NCBI RefSeq assembly: GCF_000166135.1
Contig: NC_014666.1
Span: 5,952,001-6,016,000 of the forward strand
Direction: 5' to 3'
DNA: 64,000 bases
Origin: Pseudofrankia inefficax
Lineage (GTDB): Bacteria > Actinomycetota > Actinomycetes > Frankiales > Frankiaceae
The number at the start of each line of letters is the position of its first letter. Position 1 is the stretch's first letter. The position numbers and the translations under genes are program-made. This document shows, one piece after another, positions 1-10,422 of this stretch. The notes under the pieces are model-generated. The model ran no database searches, was not told where the DNA came from, and saw nothing but the letters and a program-made list of their open reading frames with translations.

Positions 1-347
1 TCGCCCCGGACCGCGGTCGCGGAGGTGCGCAGGAAGTTGGAGACGGAGACGCCGGGGACCTCGACGGGGTACTGCATGGCCAGGAAGATGCCGGCCCTGG
101 CGCGCGCGTCGACGCTCATCGCGAGGACGTCCACGCCGTCGAGGGTGATCGTCCCCTCGGTCACCTTGTACTTCGGGTGGCCGGCGATCGAGTAGGACAG
201 CGTCGACTTGCCGGAGCCGTTCGGCCCCATGATCGCGTGTGTCTCGCCCTTGCGGACGGTCAGGTCGACGCCCCGCAGGATCTCGCGCGGGCCCTCCCCG
301 TCGGTCTCCACCGAGACGTGCAGGTTGCGGATCTCCAAGGTCGACAC
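1..347 (-). CDS. sufC: SufC, Fe-S assembly ATPase (3' end outside window)
   Basis: ABC-type ATPase of the SUF system, which powers the SufB-SufD scaffold in building iron-sulfur clusters in the cytoplasm. The first 115 codons are present. They show the Walker A motif GPNGSGKS and the SufC-type stretch [11 protein letters not shown] (Q-loop region). The frame runs off the left edge, so the signature and Walker B motifs are not visible. The start is GTG at 347, with GAGGA about 8 bases ahead, 11 bases after the stop of the Rieske gene. It is the last visible gene of sufR-sufB-sufD-ferredoxin-sufC. Identity is secure from sequence and context. Confidence 0.95.
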   Translation of the reverse strand, partial: MSTLEIRNLHVSVETDGEGPREILRGVDLTVRKGETHAIMGPNGSGKSTLSYSIAGHPKYKVTEGTITLDGVDVLAMSVDARARAGIFLAMQYPVEVPGVSVSNFLRTSATAVRG

Positions 348-358
348 CGGTCAGGTCC

Positions 359-700
359 TCACTTCTGCTCAGCCGCGGCGAGGTCGACGTAGACGTCGCC
401 GCTCTCGATGGTCACGGGGTAGGTCGGCACCGGGTCGATGGCCGGCAGACAGGTCGGCTTGCCGCTCTCCAGGTCGAACTGGGAGCCGTGCAGCCAACAC
501 TCGATCTTGCCGTCCTCGACCTCGCCGTCCGAGAGCCGGACGTCCTGGTGCGAGCACTCGTCCCGCAGCGCGTACACGTTTCCGCCGGTCAGCGCGACGC
601 ACACCGGCGTCGGCTCGTCCTGCCCCGGCACGTCCAGCTCGACACCCAGCGCCGAGCCTTCTCCCAGCTCCGCCAGTGCGCAGACCCGTTGGAGGGTCAT
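359..700 (-). CDS. Rieske [2Fe-2S] ferredoxin of the suf operon
   Basis: A 113-residue soluble Rieske-type protein. It carries the two cluster-binding motifs CSH (near residue 49) and CWLHG (near residue 68), which give two Cys and two His ligands. It belongs to the small non-haem ferredoxin group related to NirD and dioxygenase ferredoxins. It probably supplies electrons or acts as a carrier during cluster assembly, but its exact partner is not established. Its ATG overlaps the sufD stop by four bases (ATGA), so translation is coupled. A ferredoxin between sufD and sufC is a usual actinobacterial arrangement. Confidence 0.93.
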   Translation of the reverse strand: MTLQRVCALAELGEGSALGVELDVPGQDEPTPVCVALTGGNVYALRDECSHQDVRLSDGEVEDGKIECWLHGSQFDLESGKPTCLPAIDPVPTYPVTIESGDVYVDLAAAEQK

Positions 701-1857
701 GCACCCACCCCCGCGAGCTCTGCGTCCACGACGGCGGTCACCCGCTCACGCAGCGCCTCGACGCCGATCCGGTCGAGCACCTCGCCGAAGAAGCCGCGCA
801 CGACCAGTCGCCGGGCCTCGTCGGCCGGGATGCCCCGGGCCATCAGGTAGAACAGCGCCTCGTCGTCGAACCTGCCGGTCGCGCTGGCGTGGCCGGCGCC
901 AGTGACCTCACCGGTCAGGATCTCCAGGTTCGGCACCGAGTCGGCCCGTGCCCCGTCGGTCAGGACGAGGTTGCGGTTGATCTCGTAGGTGTCGGTGCCG
1001 ACCGCGCCGGCCCCGATGAGCACGTCGCCGATCCACACCGAGTGCGCGTCCGCGCCCTGCAGCGCGCCCTTGTAGGTGACGCGGCTGCGGCAGTTGCGCT
1101 CCTGGTGGGTCACCAGCAGGCGGTGCTCCTGGTGCTGGCCGGCGTCGGTGAAGAACAGGCCGGACAGCTCCGCGTCCCCACCGGGGCCGCGGTAGTCGAC
1201 GGTCGGGCACAGCCGCACCAGCTGGCCGCCCAGCGTGATGTGAGTGGCACGCAGCCGGGCGTCGCGCCCGAGCGAGAACGCGTGCGCGCCGGCGTGCACC
1301 GCGTCGTCGTCCCAGTCCTGCAGCGAGACGAACGTGACGTTCGCGCCGTGGCCGACGTAGACCTCGACGTTGCCCGCGTACCTCGCGGTGCCGGTGTGGT
1401 CGAGGACCACGGTGGCCCGGGCGAACGGGCCGACCTCGACCGCCAGGTGGCCGTAACTGACCCCGCCGTCGCCGCGCAGCCGCAGCAGGACCGGCTCGTC
1501 GAGCTCGGCCTCGGCCGGGACCGTGACCACGAGCGCCCCGCCGGCCCGGACCGTCGCGAACGCGGCGACCCGGTCGACCGGCGTCAGCACCCGGCCGACC
1601 CGCGGGTCGTCGGTGCCGACGTTCTCGACCTCGACGCCGTCCGGCGCCGACACGGTGACGTCGACCTTGCCGTCGGGCTCCTGGCCGGCGATCAGCGCCT
1701 TGAGCGGACGCAGCGGGGTGAACCGCCAGGCCTCCTCGCGGCCGGTCGGAGCCGGGTGCGCCTCGGGGTCACGGGAGCGGACCGGAGCGGACGGGGCCGG
1801 GACCATCGGCGGGCGCCCCGACCCGTCGACGCGCGCCCGCGCTTCACTCAGGGCCAT
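697..1857 (-). CDS. sufD: SufD, Fe-S cluster assembly scaffold
   Basis: 386 residues, normal for SufD. It forms the SufBC2D scaffold with the neighbouring products. The N-terminal REEAWRFTPLRPLK stretch and the C-terminal LFYLMARGIPADEARRLVV segment are typical of the SufB/SufD fold, whose core is a long beta-helix. Its start overlaps the sufB stop by one base (TGATG) and its end overlaps the ferredoxin start by four, so the operon is tightly coupled. The first 40 residues are Pro/Arg-rich and poorly conserved, so a shorter start is possible. Confidence 0.95.
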   Translation of the reverse strand: MALSEARARVDGSGRPPMVPAPSAPVRSRDPEAHPAPTGREEAWRFTPLRPLKALIAGQEPDGKVDVTVSAPDGVEVENVGTDDPRVGRVLTPVDRVAAFATVRAGGALVVTVPAEAELDEPVLLRLRGDGGVSYGHLAVEVGPFARATVVLDHTGTARYAGNVEVYVGHGANVTFVSLQDWDDDAVHAGAHAFSLGRDARLRATHITLGGQLVRLCPTVDYRGPGGDAELSGLFFTDAGQHQEHRLLVTHQERNCRSRVTYKGALQGADAHSVWIGDVLIGAGAVGTDTYEINRNLVLTDGARADSVPNLEILTGEVTGAGHASATGRFDDEALFYLMARGIPADEARRLVVRGFFGEVLDRIGVEALRERVTAVVDAELAGVGA

Positions 1858-3269
1858 CAGCCGACCGACCCTTCCATCTGCAGCTCGATCAGGCGGTTGA
1901 GCTCCAGGGCGTACTCCATCGGCAGCTCACGGGCGATCGGCTCGACGAAGCCGCGCACGATCATCGCCATCGCCTCGTCCTCGGCCATGCCCCGGCTCAT
2001 CAGGTAGAAGAGCTGGTCCTCGCCGACCTTGGAGACCGACGCCTCGTGGCCGATCGACGCGTCGTCCTCGCGGACGTCGACGTACGGGTACGTGTCCGAC
2101 CGGCTGACCGTGTCGACGAGCAGCGCGTCGCACTTCACCGTCGACTTCGACTGGTTGGCGCCCTCGTGGATCTGGACGAGGCCGCGGTAGGAGGTCCGGC
2201 CGCCGCCGCGGGCCACCGACTTGGAGATGATCTGCGAGGACGTGCGCGGCGCGGCGTGCACCATCTTGGCGCCCGCGTCCTGGTGCTGGCCAGGGCCGGC
2301 GAACGCGATCGAGAGCACCTCGCCGCGGGCGCGCTCACCGAGCAGCCACACCGCCGGGTACTTCATCGTCACCTTGGAGCCGATGTTGCCGTCGATCCAC
2401 TCCATCGTGCCGCCCTCCTGGCAGGCGGCCCGCTTGGTGACGAGGTTGTAGACGTTGTTCGACCAGTTCTGGATGGTCGTGTACCGGCAGCGCGCGTTCT
2501 TCTTGACGACGATCTCGACGACGGCCGAGTGCAGCGAGTCCGACGAGTAGACCGGCGCGGTGCAGCCCTCGACGTAGTGCACGTAGGCACCCTCGTCGAC
2601 GATGATCAGCGTGCGCTCGAACTGGCCCATGTTCTCGGTGTTGATCCGGAAGTAGGCCTGCAGCGGGATCTCGACGTGCACGCCCTTCGGCACGTAGATG
2701 AACGAGCCGCCCGACCAGACGGCGGTGTTCAGCGCGGCGAACTTGTTGTCGCCGACCGGGATCACGGAGCCGAAGTACTCCTTGAAGATCTCCGGGTGCT
2801 CGCGCAGGCCGCTGTCGGTGTCGAGGAAGATGACGCCCTGCTCCTCGAGGTCCTCACGGATCTTGTGGTAGACGACCTCGGACTCGTACTGGGCCGCGAC
2901 ACCGGAGATGAGGCGCTGCTTCTCCGCCTCGGGGATGCCGAGCTTGTCGTAGGTGTCCTTGATGTCCGCCGGCAGGTCGTCCCAGCTCTCCGCCTGCTTC
3001 TCGGTGGAGCGGACGAAATACTTGATGTTGTCGAAGTGGATGCCGGAGAGGTCGGCACCCCAGGTCGGCATCGGCTTGCGCTCGAAGAGCTTCAGGCCCT
3101 TCATCCGCAGGTCGGTCATCCACGACGGCTCGGACTTCTTGGCCGAGATGCCGCGCACGACCGCCTCGGAAAGACCGCGCTCGACATCGTCGGCATACGC
3201 GTCGGCGTCAGCCCAGCCGAACTTGTACGAGCCCAGGCCCTCAAGGGCGGTCTCGGCAGAGGTCGTCAT
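1857..3269 (-). CDS. sufB: SufB, Fe-S cluster assembly scaffold
   Basis: 470 residues, the standard SufB length. It is the scaffold on which a nascent cluster is built with SufC and SufD. Diagnostic stretches are [19 protein letters not shown], the Cys-containing YVEGCTAP and [14 protein letters not shown], and a C-terminal [19 protein letters not shown] helix. The open frame continues upstream, but the ATG at 3269 gives the normal N-terminus and shares one base with the stop of the regulator gene (TAATG). Translation is therefore coupled to sufR. Confidence 0.97.
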   Translation of the reverse strand: MTTSAETALEGLGSYKFGWADADAYADDVERGLSEAVVRGISAKKSEPSWMTDLRMKGLKLFERKPMPTWGADLSGIHFDNIKYFVRSTEKQAESWDDLPADIKDTYDKLGIPEAEKQRLISGVAAQYESEVVYHKIREDLEEQGVIFLDTDSGLREHPEIFKEYFGSVIPVGDNKFAALNTAVWSGGSFIYVPKGVHVEIPLQAYFRINTENMGQFERTLIIVDEGAYVHYVEGCTAPVYSSDSLHSAVVEIVVKKNARCRYTTIQNWSNNVYNLVTKRAACQEGGTMEWIDGNIGSKVTMKYPAVWLLGERARGEVLSIAFAGPGQHQDAGAKMVHAAPRTSSQIISKSVARGGGRTSYRGLVQIHEGANQSKSTVKCDALLVDTVSRSDTYPYVDVREDDASIGHEASVSKVGEDQLFYLMSRGMAEDEAMAMIVRGFVEPIARELPMEYALELNRLIELQMEGSVG

Positions 3270-4024
3270 TATGTGATCCTCACGGGCACCGTTGTGTTGT
3301 CCGCCGGCACCGAGCCCTCGGTGTCGGCGGCGGGCTTGCCAGGAACGTGCGTCGTGCAGACACCGTCGCCGTGCGCGATGGTGGCGAGCCGTTGGACGTG
3401 CGTGTGCAGTAACCGCGACAGAGCCGCCGTCTCCGCCTCGCACAGCGCGGGGAACCGCTCGGCCACGTGCTGCACCGGGCAGTGGTGCTGGCAGATCTGG
3501 GTCCCGCTGGGCACCTCGGAGACGCTCGCCGTGTAGCCGGCCGCGGTCATCGCGGCGGCCAGGGCCGCCAGGCGCCGTTCCTCGGGCACGCCGTCGACCG
3601 CGCCGGCCAGCCGCAGCTCCAGCTCCCGGCCGCGGCTCTCGGCGAACCGGCCGATGGCGTCGGGGCCGCCCACCTCGTCGAGGAAGCGCAGCGCCCCCGC
3701 CGCCAGGTCCGAGTAGGCGGTCGGCCCGGCCTCCTCGTGGCCCGCGTCCGTCAGCGCGTAGTGCCGCGCCGGGCGCCCGCGGCCGCGCGGGCCGCGGACG
3801 TGCACGGTGGTCGGGGTGAGGATGCCGTCGGCGACCATGGCGTCCAGGTGACGGCGGATCGCGGCCGACGACAGGTCGAGCCGGTGGGCCAGCTCGGCGG
3901 CCGTGGAGGGACCCGCCTCCAGCAGGATGCGCACGACCCGGTCCCGGGTGCGGCCGTCGGCGGTCCCGACAGCCGTGCCCGCGGCCGTGCCCGTAAGGGG
4001 CCCAGGATCGTGCGCGGATTTCAC
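3269..4024 (-). CDS. sufR: SufR-type Fe-S sensing transcriptional regulator
   Basis: Predicted 251 residues from GTG at 4024. A winged helix-turn-helix ([20 protein letters not shown]) with the wing [16 protein letters not shown] lies in the N-terminal third. The C-terminal half has cysteines at about 178, 182, 195 and 223, spaced C-x3-C-x12-C-x27-C, which fits the cluster-binding pattern of actinobacterial SufR. Family knowledge: SufR represses its own suf operon when its cluster is loaded. It leads the operon and its TAA overlaps the sufB ATG. Longer starts up to 4300 exist but would add a low-complexity Arg-rich tail and run into the glpK promoter. Confidence 0.92.
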   Translation of the reverse strand: MKSAHDPGPLTGTAAGTAVGTADGRTRDRVVRILLEAGPSTAAELAHRLDLSSAAIRRHLDAMVADGILTPTTVHVRGPRGRGRPARHYALTDAGHEEAGPTAYSDLAAGALRFLDEVGGPDAIGRFAESRGRELELRLAGAVDGVPEERRLAALAAAMTAAGYTASVSEVPSGTQICQHHCPVQHVAERFPALCEAETAALSRLLHTHVQRLATIAHGDGVCTTHVPGKPAADTEGSVPADNTTVPVRIT

Positions 4025-4210
4025 AACACCAGTGTGCCCTATTTCCCTGGCCCCGTCGAACCCGGCGCCGGGCACCCGCGCCGGTGACACATATCCGACA
4101 TTCCTGGCCTCGAACGCTCCGTCGCGACCGAGCCGACGCGAACCGGACGACGGCCGGCACCGGCGAGCGGCGGCGCGGAGCGTCCGAATCCCAGACGCCG
4201 CAGGGCCCGA

Positions 4211-4216
4211 TAGCAT
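4211..4216 (+). promoter_or_regulatory. Predicted -10 box of glpK, leaderless
   Basis: TAGCAT fits the actinobacterial TANNNT -10 pattern and ends six bases before the glpK ATG. No Shine-Dalgarno sequence precedes that ATG, so the transcript would start at or next to the start codon. No clear -35 hexamer. The 198-bp gap between sufR and glpK must also hold the divergent suf promoter, which I could not place. Confidence 0.5.
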
Positions 4217-4222
4217 CCGACG

Positions 4223-5719
<1,497 letters not shown>

Positions 5720-5728
<9 letters not shown>

Positions 5729-5777
5729 CCGACAGCCTGGTTCCGTACCGGACGGCCTGGTTCCAGGACTGACCGAC
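5720..5777. repeat. 14-bp direct repeat across the glpK stop
   Basis: CAGGACTGACCGAC occurs at 5720-5733 and 5764-5777, 44 bases apart. CCTGGTTCC is repeated between and beside them. It looks like a small tandem duplication of the 3' end of glpK. The remaining intergenic DNA to 5992 has a GGCCGGTTCCGGCC palindrome-like stretch and no clear gene. Confidence 0.8.
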
Positions 5778-5992
5778 GGCCGGTTCCGGCCGGCCCGAAG
5801 GGGTAGCGGGCCGGGCCGCCCGCGCCCGCCGCTTTCCGGCCGAGTCAGGCTTTCCGCCCACGAGAGCACTGGCGGACCACGCCGGCGCCTGGACGAATCT
5901 CGCCGAACCTACTGTCAGCGGAGCCGATCCCTGACACGCTGTGACGGGGGCCAGCTGGAGCTCCCGCTTCCCCTGACCCTCGGACGGAGATC

Positions 5993-6595
5993 GTGTCTGA
6001 CACTGACTACGCCGTCGAGCTCGGCCGTCGCCTGCGCGCGGTCCGCAACCGGCGTGGCATGTCGTTGCTGGATGTACAGGAGATCACCGCCGGCCGCTGG
6101 ACCGCCGGCACGCTCGGCGCCTACGAGCGGGGCAGCCGCGTCATGCGGGTGCACCGGCTGGTGGAGCTCGCCGAGCTCTATGACGTGCCGGCGACGCTGC
6201 TGGTCCCGCCGACGACCGACCGGCGGGACGTCGACAGCCTGCCTCCCCTGGTCATCGACCTGCGCCGGCTGCGCAAGCTGCCACCCACCAGGACCGGGCC
6301 GCTGCGGCGCTGGATCGCGATCGTGCAGGTGCTGCGCTCGGACAGCTCGCGCGACGTGCTGCGGCTGCGGCGCTCGGACCTGACGTCGTTGTCGCGGCTG
6401 TACTCCACGACACCGGAGCTCCTCTACGAACGCCTCGGCGCGTGGGGCGCGCTCGTCGAGCCCGGCACGGACCCGACCTCCGGCGCCGGTGCCCCTGGTG
6501 GCGCACGCCGCCGCCCGCCCGCCGGCCTCGACCGCCGCCGCCTCGGCCCGCCCGCGACCACCTCCGCCCCACCCCGCCTCGGCCCACGCCGCTGA
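5993..6595 (+). CDS. BldD-family c-di-GMP-responsive transcription regulator
   Basis: 200 residues from GTG, with GGAG upstream. Residues 7-60 form an XRE-type helix-turn-helix (LGRRLRAVRNRRGMSLLDVQ, then YERGSR). The C-terminal domain has R115-S-D117, eight residues, then R126-R-S-D129. This is exactly the RXD-X8-RXXD signature by which Streptomyces BldD binds cyclic di-GMP. The flanking SLYSTTPELLYERLGAWGAL-like helix also matches BldD. Family knowledge: BldD represses sporulation genes when a c-di-GMP tetramer joins two subunits. The protein is about 30 residues longer than BldD because of a Pro/Arg-rich tail. Whether it is the true BldD or a paralogue cannot be told from this window. Confidence 0.9.
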   Translation: MSDTDYAVELGRRLRAVRNRRGMSLLDVQEITAGRWTAGTLGAYERGSRVMRVHRLVELAELYDVPATLLVPPTTDRRDVDSLPPLVIDLRRLRKLPPTRTGPLRRWIAIVQVLRSDSSRDVLRLRRSDLTSLSRLYSTTPELLYERLGAWGALVEPGTDPTSGAGAPGGARRRPPAGLDRRRLGPPATTSAPPRLGPRR

Positions 6596-6644
6596 CCGAG
6601 CCGACGGCGGGCGCCGCGCCCGTTCAGGCCGCCCGCCGGCTACG

Positions 6645-6650
6645 TAGGAT
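6645..6650 (+). promoter_or_regulatory. Predicted -10 box of the ABC exporter, leaderless
   Basis: TAGGAT ends six bases before the GTG of the ATPase gene, with no ribosome site between. The spacing suits a transcript starting on the start codon. Confidence 0.5.
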
Positions 6651-6656
6651 CGGCGG

Positions 6657-7580
6657 GTGGCGGAGATCCTGGCGGTCGAGGTCGTCGACCTCTCGAAGAC
6701 GTACGGGCCGACCCGCGCGGTGGACGGGCTCTCCTTCGGTGTCCCGGTGGGAACCGTGACCGCGCTGCTCGGGCCGAACGGGGCCGGCAAGACGACGACC
6801 GTGGAGATCTGCGAGGGTTTCCGGCGCGGCGACGGCGGCCTGGTCCGGGTGCTCGGCACCGACCCGGCCGACCAGAAGCTGCGCCCCCGCGTCGGCGTGA
6901 TGCTCCAGTCCGGCGGCATGTACCCGGGGGCACGCGCCGACGAGATGCTCCGGCTGGTGGCCGCGCACCACGCCCACCCGCTGGACCCGGCCGCGCTGCT
7001 GGCCAGGGTCGGCCTGACCGGCTCCGCGGCGCGCACCCCGTTCCGCCGGCTGTCCGGTGGCCAGAAGCAGCTGCTGTCGCTGGCGATGGCCGTCGTCGGG
7101 CGACCCGAGCTGGTGTTCCTGGACGAGCCGACGGCCGGGCTGGACGTCCGCGCCCGACATGAGACGTGGGACCTCGTCGAGGAGCTGCGCGCCGCCGGCG
7201 TCACCGTGCTGCTCACGACCCACGCGATGGACGAGGCGGAGCGGCTCGCCGACCAGGTCGTCATCGTCAACCGCGGCAAGGTCGTCGCCGCCGGCACGCC
7301 GGCGGAGCTGACCCGCGGCGGGGCCGAGGGGGAGCTGCGTTTCCGCGCGCCTGTCGGCCTGGACCTCGACCAATTGCTCGCCGCGCTGCCGACCGGGTCG
7401 CAGGCCGCCGAGCGGGCCGGCGGGCACTACGTCGTGCGCGGCACCGTCGACCCGGCCTTCCTGGCCGCCGTGACGGCCTGGTGCGCCGGAAACGGCGTCC
7501 TGCCCAACGACCTGCGGGTCGAGCAGCGCAGCCTGGAGGACGTCTTCGTGGATCTCACCGGCTCGGAGCTGGCGAGATGA
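6657..7580 (+). CDS. ABC-2 type exporter, ATP-binding subunit
   Basis: 307 residues. Walker A GPNGAGKT is near residue 40, signature RLSGGQKQ near 138, Walker B LVFLDEPTAGLD near 158, and the H-loop is LLTTHAMDEAE. The layout matches DrrA/CcmA-like ATPases for drug, lipid or antibiotic export. Its stop overlaps the permease ATG by four bases, so the two form one transporter. Substrate unknown. In many actinobacteria an ABC-2 pair lies at this point, next to ctaA, so it may have a housekeeping role. Confidence 0.92.
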   Translation: MAEILAVEVVDLSKTYGPTRAVDGLSFGVPVGTVTALLGPNGAGKTTTVEICEGFRRGDGGLVRVLGTDPADQKLRPRVGVMLQSGGMYPGARADEMLRLVAAHHAHPLDPAALLARVGLTGSAARTPFRRLSGGQKQLLSLAMAVVGRPELVFLDEPTAGLDVRARHETWDLVEELRAAGVTVLLTTHAMDEAERLADQVVIVNRGKVVAAGTPAELTRGGAEGELRFRAPVGLDLDQLLAALPTGSQAAERAGGHYVVRGTVDPAFLAAVTAWCAGNGVLPNDLRVEQRSLEDVFVDLTGSELAR

Positions 7581-8389
7581 CCGCCACGCCTGACGCGGCC
7601 ACGGGCCTGGCGCCGCTGGACTTCCGCCCGGCGCCCGGCTCGGCCCGCCGGTCCAGGATGCTCGGGGCGCAGACCCGGATGGAGCTGAGCCTGAACCTGC
7701 GGCACGGCGAGTCCGTGCTGCTCACCCTCATCATCCCGATCGGGCTGCTGTTGTTCTTCAGCGCGGTCGACGTGCTGCCCTCCGACGGCCAGAAGTCCGT
7801 CGACTTCCTCGTGCCGGGGGTGCTCGCGCTGGCGGTGATGTCGGCGGCCTTCACCGGGCAGGCCATCGCCACCGGGTTCGAGCGCCGGTACGGGGTGCTC
7901 AAGCGCCTCGGCGCGACGCCGCTGCCGCGCTGGGTGCTGCTCACCGGCAAGACGCTGGCCGTACTGGCGATCGAGGTCGTCCAGGCCCTGCTGCTGGTCG
8001 GCGTCGGGCTGGCGCTCGGCTGGCACCCGCACCTGCCGGGGACGGCCGCCGGCATCGGCTGGCTGGCCGTGCTGCTGGTGCTGGGCACGACGGCGTTCTC
8101 CGGCCTCGGGCTGCTGATGGCCGGCACGCTGCGCGCCGAGGCGACGCTGGCGGCGGCCAACGGCGTCTACCTGCTGCTGCTGCTGATCGGCGGGGTGGTG
8201 TTCCCGCTGTCGAAGCTGCCGGGCTGGCTGCGGGTCGTCGCCGAGGGGCTGCCGACGGCCGCCCTGTCGAACGGCCTGCGCGACGTGCTCGCCAATGCCG
8301 CGGCTCCCGGGGTCGGCCCGGTCCTCGTGCTGGCCTGCTGGGCGGTCGGGTCGGTGGCGCTGGCCGCGCGGACCTTCCGCTGGGAGTAG
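7577..8389 (+). CDS. ABC-2 type exporter, membrane subunit
   Basis: 270 residues with about six hydrophobic segments, beginning at VLLTLIIPIGLLLFFSAV. The central FERRYGVLKRLGATPLPRW loop is typical of ABC-2 permeases. It starts with an ATG overlapping the ATPase stop (ATGA). It forms the membrane channel of the exporter with the upstream ATPase. The open frame extends well upstream inside the ATPase gene, but that part is Arg-rich shadow sequence. Confidence 0.93.
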   Translation: MTATPDAATGLAPLDFRPAPGSARRSRMLGAQTRMELSLNLRHGESVLLTLIIPIGLLLFFSAVDVLPSDGQKSVDFLVPGVLALAVMSAAFTGQAIATGFERRYGVLKRLGATPLPRWVLLTGKTLAVLAIEVVQALLLVGVGLALGWHPHLPGTAAGIGWLAVLLVLGTTAFSGLGLLMAGTLRAEATLAAANGVYLLLLLIGGVVFPLSKLPGWLRVVAEGLPTAALSNGLRDVLANAAAPGVGPVLVLACWAVGSVALAARTFRWE

Positions 8390-8436
8390 GTCGGGCACCG
8401 GCTCCTGGGCCGACGGACCGTGGGCGGGACCCCACG

Positions 8437-8442
8437 TACGAT
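8437..8442 (+). promoter_or_regulatory. Predicted -10 box of ctaA
   Basis: TACGAT (TANNNT) ends eight bases before the ATG at 8451. No ribosome-binding site is visible, so the message is probably leaderless or nearly so. Confidence 0.4.
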
Positions 8443-8450
8443 GGCCCGGG

Positions 8451-9512
8451 ATGTCGTCTTCTACAAACCGTCGAAGCGACGCGAGAGCTGAGCACCCGGA
8501 GGCCCAGGTGGCGCGGATCGAGGCCCCGCCGGCAGAGGCCGAGGCCATGACGGACCGGCCCGGCGAGCCCGTCGTGGCGTCCGGCGTCACGACCCGTTCG
8601 TCGCGGCGGCTGCCGACCGTCAGCCCGCGGGCCTTCCAGCTCCTCACTCTCGTCGGCCTGGTGTTCCTCGGGCTGATCGTGGTGACCGGCGGGCTGGTCC
8701 GGCTGACCGGCTCGGGGCTGGGGTGCCCTACCTGGCCGCAGTGCGGCGACGGCTCCTGGGTCCCACGAAGCCAGTACGCGACCCACGGCGTCGTCGAGTT
8801 CTCCAACCGCATGGTCACCATCGTGATGAGCGTGATCATGCTGGTCACGCCGGTCGCGGCGCTCCGGCTGGCCGACCGGCGGGAACGGCGCGACCTGGTC
8901 TGGCTCTCGTTCGGCCTGTGGGCCGGGTTCGTCGCCCAGGTCGTGCTCGGCGGGATCACGGTGCTCACCGACCTGCACCCGGCCACCGTGGCCGCGCACT
9001 TCCTGCTGTCGATGGTGCTGCTGGTCAACGGCGCCGTGCTTTACCGCCGGGCCGGGCAGGGCCCTGGGCCGGTCACCGTCGCGGTCCGCCGCGAGCTGCT
9101 CTGGCTGGCCCGCGTCACCGTCGTCGCCGCGTTCGCGGTGCTCGTGCTCGGGACGGTCGTCACGGGCACCGGCCCACATGGCGGCGACGCCACCCATGCC
9201 CGCCGGTTCGGCTTCGATATCGTCACCGTCGCCCAGCTGCACGCCGACGGCGCGATGCTGCTGACCGGCCTGAGCGTGGCGCTGCTGTTCGCGGTCCGGC
9301 TCGGGAAGGCATCCCGCGAGGCCCGCCGCTGGGCCGACGCCCTGGCCGCGACGATCGTCGCCCAGGCCGCGATCGGCTTCACCCAGTACTTCCTCGGCAT
9401 CCCCGCCGGCCTGGTGGCCCTCCACGTCGCCGGCGCGACCGCCATGTGGATCGCCGCCCTACGCCTCTGGCTGGCCCTGCCCGACCGTCCGGCGCGGGCC
9501 GCCGGCGCCTGA
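8451..9512 (+). CDS. ctaA: Haem A synthase (CtaA/COX15)
   Basis: 353 residues with about eight membrane helices. It oxidises a methyl group of haem O to give haem A for cytochrome aa3 oxidase. Histidines suited to haem binding sit in THGVVEFSNR, AAHFLLSMV, QLHADGAMLL and LHVAGATAMW. The pair of Cys in LTGSGLGCPTWPQCG is the conserved extracytoplasmic cysteine loop. ctaB, which makes haem O, lies about 1.1 kb further on in the opposite direction. The first 60 residues are polar and variable, and translation could instead start at the ATG at 8547. Confidence 0.93.
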   Translation: MSSSTNRRSDARAEHPEAQVARIEAPPAEAEAMTDRPGEPVVASGVTTRSSRRLPTVSPRAFQLLTLVGLVFLGLIVVTGGLVRLTGSGLGCPTWPQCGDGSWVPRSQYATHGVVEFSNRMVTIVMSVIMLVTPVAALRLADRRERRDLVWLSFGLWAGFVAQVVLGGITVLTDLHPATVAAHFLLSMVLLVNGAVLYRRAGQGPGPVTVAVRRELLWLARVTVVAAFAVLVLGTVVTGTGPHGGDATHARRFGFDIVTVAQLHADGAMLLTGLSVALLFAVRLGKASREARRWADALAATIVAQAAIGFTQYFLGIPAGLVALHVAGATAMWIAALRLWLALPDRPARAAGA

Positions 9513-9637
9513 CCCAGGTCTCGCCCGCGCTCCAACCACCGACACAGCCGTCACCAGAACTGTCAGGTCCGGTAGGCGTCGGCTCGATGGGCGATCGGTC
9601 AACACCGGTCACGTTCCACCGGCCGCGGACGCCGCCT

Positions 9638-9686
9638 TTGTCCCAGACTGTCGCCTCAGGTACTGTCTGACCAGACAGTACCTGAG
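9638..9686 (+). promoter_or_regulatory. Toxin-antitoxin promoter with overlapping 32-bp operator palindrome
   Basis: A -35 like TTGTCC at 9638-9643, a 17-base spacer and a -10 TACTGT at 9661-9666 form a good promoter. A near-perfect palindrome covers 9655-9686: 15-base arms beginning CTCAGGTACTGTCTG and two unpaired central bases. It overlaps the -10 and the expected start of transcription. The antitoxin ATG follows 22 bases later, after GGAGGAG. This is the layout of an autoregulated toxin-antitoxin operator. Confidence 0.7.
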
Positions 9687-9707
9687 CGAACATGCCTTGG
9701 AGGAGTG

Positions 9708-10001
9708 ATGGTAGGCGTCATAATTGCTGCCGTGGCAGACACGTCGATGCAGGTGAGCTCCGCGGTGCACGACGAGCTGGTCGCGGTCGCCGCACAGGAC
9801 TTCGGCGGCGCGTCGCTGAGCGAGGCCATCGAGCGCCTCCTCATGGAACACAAGATCGCCAAGATCATGGCCCGCTACGAGGAGCTGCGCGCAGATCCCG
9901 AGGAGTGGGCCAGCTACCAGGCGGAACTCCGCGAGTGGGACGCTACGGTCGGAGACGGTCTCGGGGACGCCCGCGAGGAGTACCCGGAGTACAACCCGTG
10001 A
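9708..10001 (+). CDS. Antitoxin of a mazEF-type pair
   Basis: 97 residues from the ATG at 9708. GTG at 9705 or 9732 are alternatives. The N-terminal part (SMQVSSAVHDELVAVAA, then ASLSEAIERLLMEH) resembles a ribbon-helix-helix DNA-binding domain. The acidic C-terminal tail (DAREEYPEYNP) is the kind that wraps around a toxin. It overlaps the MazF gene by four bases (GTGA). The inverted repeat upstream is its likely operator. The exact antitoxin family is uncertain. Confidence 0.82.
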   Translation: MVGVIIAAVADTSMQVSSAVHDELVAVAAQDFGGASLSEAIERLLMEHKIAKIMARYEELRADPEEWASYQAELREWDATVGDGLGDAREEYPEYNP

Positions 10002-10348
10002 CTCAACCAAATCCGTGGCAGGTCTGGCTCGTCGACCTCGGTCGCCCGGTTGGCCATGAGCAAGGTGGGCTCCGGCCAGCGATTGTGGTGGGATCCCAGA
10101 CTCATTGCCAGTTCCCCATCGAGATGGCGATCGTGGTTCCGCTGACCTCGCGGGATCGCGGGCTGGATCATCACGTACGTATCGACTCGCCCGAGTCCGG
10201 CGTGAAGGAGACGAGCTGGGCGCGAACCGACGATCTCAAGGCCGTGTCCACCGAACGCTTCACACGAACCACCGCGTTTGGGACCGCATCACTCAGCGAG
10301 ATCGCGGAGCTGCGCCATTGGCTACGCCAGATGGTCGCCTTCTGCTGA
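9998..10348 (+). CDS. MazF/PemK-family mRNA interferase toxin
   Basis: 116 residues from GTG, overlapping the antitoxin stop. The fold markers are WLVDLGRPVGHEQGGLRPAIVVGSQ at the start (shared by MazF and PemK) and the inner VVPLTSRDRGLDHHVRI strand pair. Family knowledge: MazF toxins cut RNA at short sequence motifs and are held inactive by the antitoxin. The only Cys is the last residue. The pair sits between ctaA and ctaB, two genes normally close together, so it may be an acquired module. Confidence 0.88.
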   Translation: MTQPNPWQVWLVDLGRPVGHEQGGLRPAIVVGSQTHCQFPIEMAIVVPLTSRDRGLDHHVRIDSPESGVKETSWARTDDLKAVSTERFTRTTAFGTASLSEIAELRHWLRQMVAFC

Positions 10349-10422
10349 CTTAGCCATCGCCAGAAGCCAGGTCACCCGGGCGAGGTAGCGACGACTCCCC
10401 AGGCGGCTCGGGCGGCGGCGGG

